Shown in pieces: positions 13,111 through 14,333 of a stretch of 14,333 nucleotides of DNA. A program made the position numbers and the translations under genes. Source of the stretch: an uncultured Ruminococcus sp. (lineage in GTDB: Bacteria; Bacillota; Clostridia; Oscillospirales; Acutalibacteraceae); NCBI GenBank assembly GCA_902783815.1, contig CACZSM010000268.1:1-14333 (forward strand), given 5' to 3'. Within the stretch, counting starts at the first letter, position 1. Each line of letters opens with the position of its first letter. The notes below the pieces were generated by a model, which searched no databases, was not told where the DNA came from, and saw only the letters and a program-made list of their open reading frames with translations.

Positions 13111-14333
13111 ATTCAGTGGTTCCTTTTAGTGGCTGCTGTCTGCTGCCGGATCTTAAAAATACACGATTATTCCTGTATTTGTCCGACAGCTTCAGTACGG
13201 ATATATAGAACACAGCACAGATAATTATTTTCAGTATAAGCTCCGCAGAAGGCGCTATAAACTCTGCTGTGGGTATTAAGGATATCATCAGACATGGTAT
13301 CAGTGTGCATATTGCAGGAACCATTATATCATCTACTATGGCTATTCTTACATCTGCTGTACGCATAAGTGAATAAAGACTCATGGAAGTATTAAGAAGC
13401 TCGCTGAATATGATTATAAAAATAACTGCGGCAACACCAAAATACGGAAGTAGTAACCATGTCAGAAAAAGTCTTATCACTGAATCTATCACATTACAGA
13501 TGAGGTAGCTTGTCTGCTTGTCAAGACCTTTAAGCATACCATCAATAACACTGTCAAGATACATCAGCGGCACTACCGGAGCAAGTGCCGCTATATATTT
13601 TCCTGTTCTTTCAGAGTTGTAGAGCAAGTCGCCTAATCTTCCCGAAAAGAATATGAACAATATCATTACAGGTATGGAATATCTCAGAGCAGATGAAAGC
13701 ATCCTGTCCGACATCCTGTTGATAGCCTTTTTATTACCTGTTGAAGCAGAACGGGAAAGCTCCGTTATTATCAAAGTGGAAAAAGGCAGAATGAATACTG
13801 AGGGAAATACGATAACCGGCATAGCCATTCCGCTTATCATGCCGTAATCCGCTAAAGCCCCGGCGGCATCCGTACCGAAGCGCCTCAGACCAATGGGGAT
13901 CAGCATACTTTCCACTGCTGCCATACTGCTGCGGAGTCCGGCACTTGCCGTACAGGGAAGAATAACAGGCATGGTACGGTGCAGAAGAGAGGGAACCTTT
14001 TCCCGACGGAATCCGACAGATCTTATGTCGATGAGGTACAATGCCGCCGCCCATACAAATGATACGATCTCAGCAGCAACAGTTCCGGAAACAGCCGCAA
14101 GACAGGCGGATGTAAGGTTATTGGGAGAGAAAAAGGAGAAAACGGTTATACATACGCATATTTCTGTAAGCTGTTCAATAAGCTGTTCACTTGCCGAAGC
14201 GAGCATTTTTCTTTCGGCGGTAAAAAATCCTCTTAGAACCGATGAAAATGACATAAAAGGAAGAGAGGGAGCAAGTATCCTCAGAGCAGGCACAGTGCGA
14301 ATATCGCCGAGGAATTGTTCGCCGAGGAACTGA
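13109..14333 (-). CDS. SpoVB/MVF-family lipid flippase (5' end outside window)
   Basis: The minus-strand frame stays open to the window edge, so only the C-terminal 408 residues are visible; relatives have roughly 450-550. It is a multi-pass membrane protein of the MOP/MVF polysaccharide-biosynthesis group (SpoVB, YtgP, MurJ-like), which move lipid-linked sugars or lipid II across the membrane. The visible part begins just before 'LRILAPSLPFMSFSSVLRGFF', the segment these proteins share, followed by 'SEQLIEQLTEICV' and about nine further hydrophobic helices. 'YLDSVIDGMLKGLDKQ' also fits SpoVB relatives. A GTG at 14293 lies inside the conserved region and is not the real start. Whether the role is sporulation cortex, vegetative wall or polysaccharide export cannot be settled here. 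It converges on the zinc-finger/TPR gene. Confidence 0.85.
   Translation of the reverse strand, partial: QFLGEQFLGDIRTVPALRILAPSLPFMSFSSVLRGFFTAERKMLASASEQLIEQLTEICVCITVFSFFSPNNLTSACLAAVSGTVAAEIVSFVWAAALYLIDIRSVGFRREKVPSLLHRTMPVILPCTASAGLRSSMAAVESMLIPIGLRRFGTDAAGALADYGMISGMAMPVIVFPSVFILPFSTLIITELSRSASTGNKKAINRMSDRMLSSALRYSIPVMILFIFFSGRLGDLLYNSERTGKYIAALAPVVPLMYLDSVIDGMLKGLDKQTSYLICNVIDSVIRLFLTWLLLPYFGVAAVIFIIIFSELLNTSMSLYSLMRTADVRIAIVDDIMVPAICTLIPCLMISLIPTAEFIAPSAELILKIIICAVFYISVLKLSDKYRNNRVFLRSGSRQQPLKGTTE

Noticed and set aside
14291..14293. GTG as the start of the flippase gene
   Set aside because: The frame continues open to the window edge and the GTG falls within the conserved segment; the gene is partial.
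13893..14333. Plus-strand open frame at the right edge
   Set aside because: It is antisense to the well-supported flippase gene and shows no hydrophobic or motif pattern.
1..14333. Mobile element, prophage, CRISPR, toxin-antitoxin or defence system
   Set aside because: No transposase, integrase, terminal repeats, direct-repeat array, nuclease or other defence-type domain is visible; every sizeable frame is explained by ordinary chromosomal genes.

Overview
The window looks like ordinary chromosome of a low-to-moderate-GC Clostridia member, most likely Ruminococcus-like (Oscillospiraceae). This is inferred from strong AGGAGG-type ribosome binding sites, consensus sigma-A promoters, a class A PBP with an acidic/proline tail, BofC-like and SpoVB-like proteins, and an oxygen-sensitive two-subunit class I fumarase. 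No rRNA, tRNA, CRISPR array, transposase, phage gene or toxin-antitoxin pair is visible. No gene-free stretch exceeds 300 bases; the longest (about 2822-3105 and 10955-11236) hold promoters and leader structures.

Layout. Bases 1-60 hold the edge of a hairpin-rich element. A near-perfect promoter (119-148) then drives a two-gene, 4-base-overlapping operon: a double zinc-ribbon tail-anchored protein (198-1322) and a TPM-domain, glycine-tailed secreted/membrane protein (1319-2419), closed by a hairpin terminator. A short minus-strand gene for a membrane-anchored BofC-C-like domain (2480-2821) lies divergent to a class A penicillin-binding protein (3106-5490). The + strand continues with homoserine dehydrogenase (hom, 5571-6815) and aspartate kinase (lysC, 6907-8118), two enzymes of the aspartate-family amino acid pathway. 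lysC carries a well-placed in-frame internal start at 7642 that would give a separate ACT-domain regulatory subunit.

From 8121 to 10954 all genes are on the minus strand. Reading leftward from a consensus promoter at 11024-11052 they are fumarase alpha, fumarase beta, a polysaccharide-export-type ABC ATPase translationally coupled to the fumarase beta gene, a strong terminator, and an unrecognised cysteine-rich 170-residue protein whose stop is 2 bases from the lysC stop. On the + strand, 11237-13057 encodes a zinc finger / coiled-coil / transmembrane / TPR-like protein with a second zinc motif near its C-terminal end. It converges, across a large nested hairpin, on a SpoVB/MVF-type lipid-flippase gene (13109-14333) that runs off the right edge.

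Functional reading. The cell-envelope theme recurs (PBP1A-like, MVF flippase, export ABC ATPase, TPM and BofC-like proteins, zinc-ribbon membrane protein), alongside central and amino-acid metabolism. I found no clear new multi-gene system. The observations most worth a second look are the internal lysC start, the uncharacterised zinc-ribbon membrane proteins, the export ATPase with no permease beside it, and a perfect 12-bp hairpin between the PBP and hom genes whose T-run faces the wrong way for those genes.
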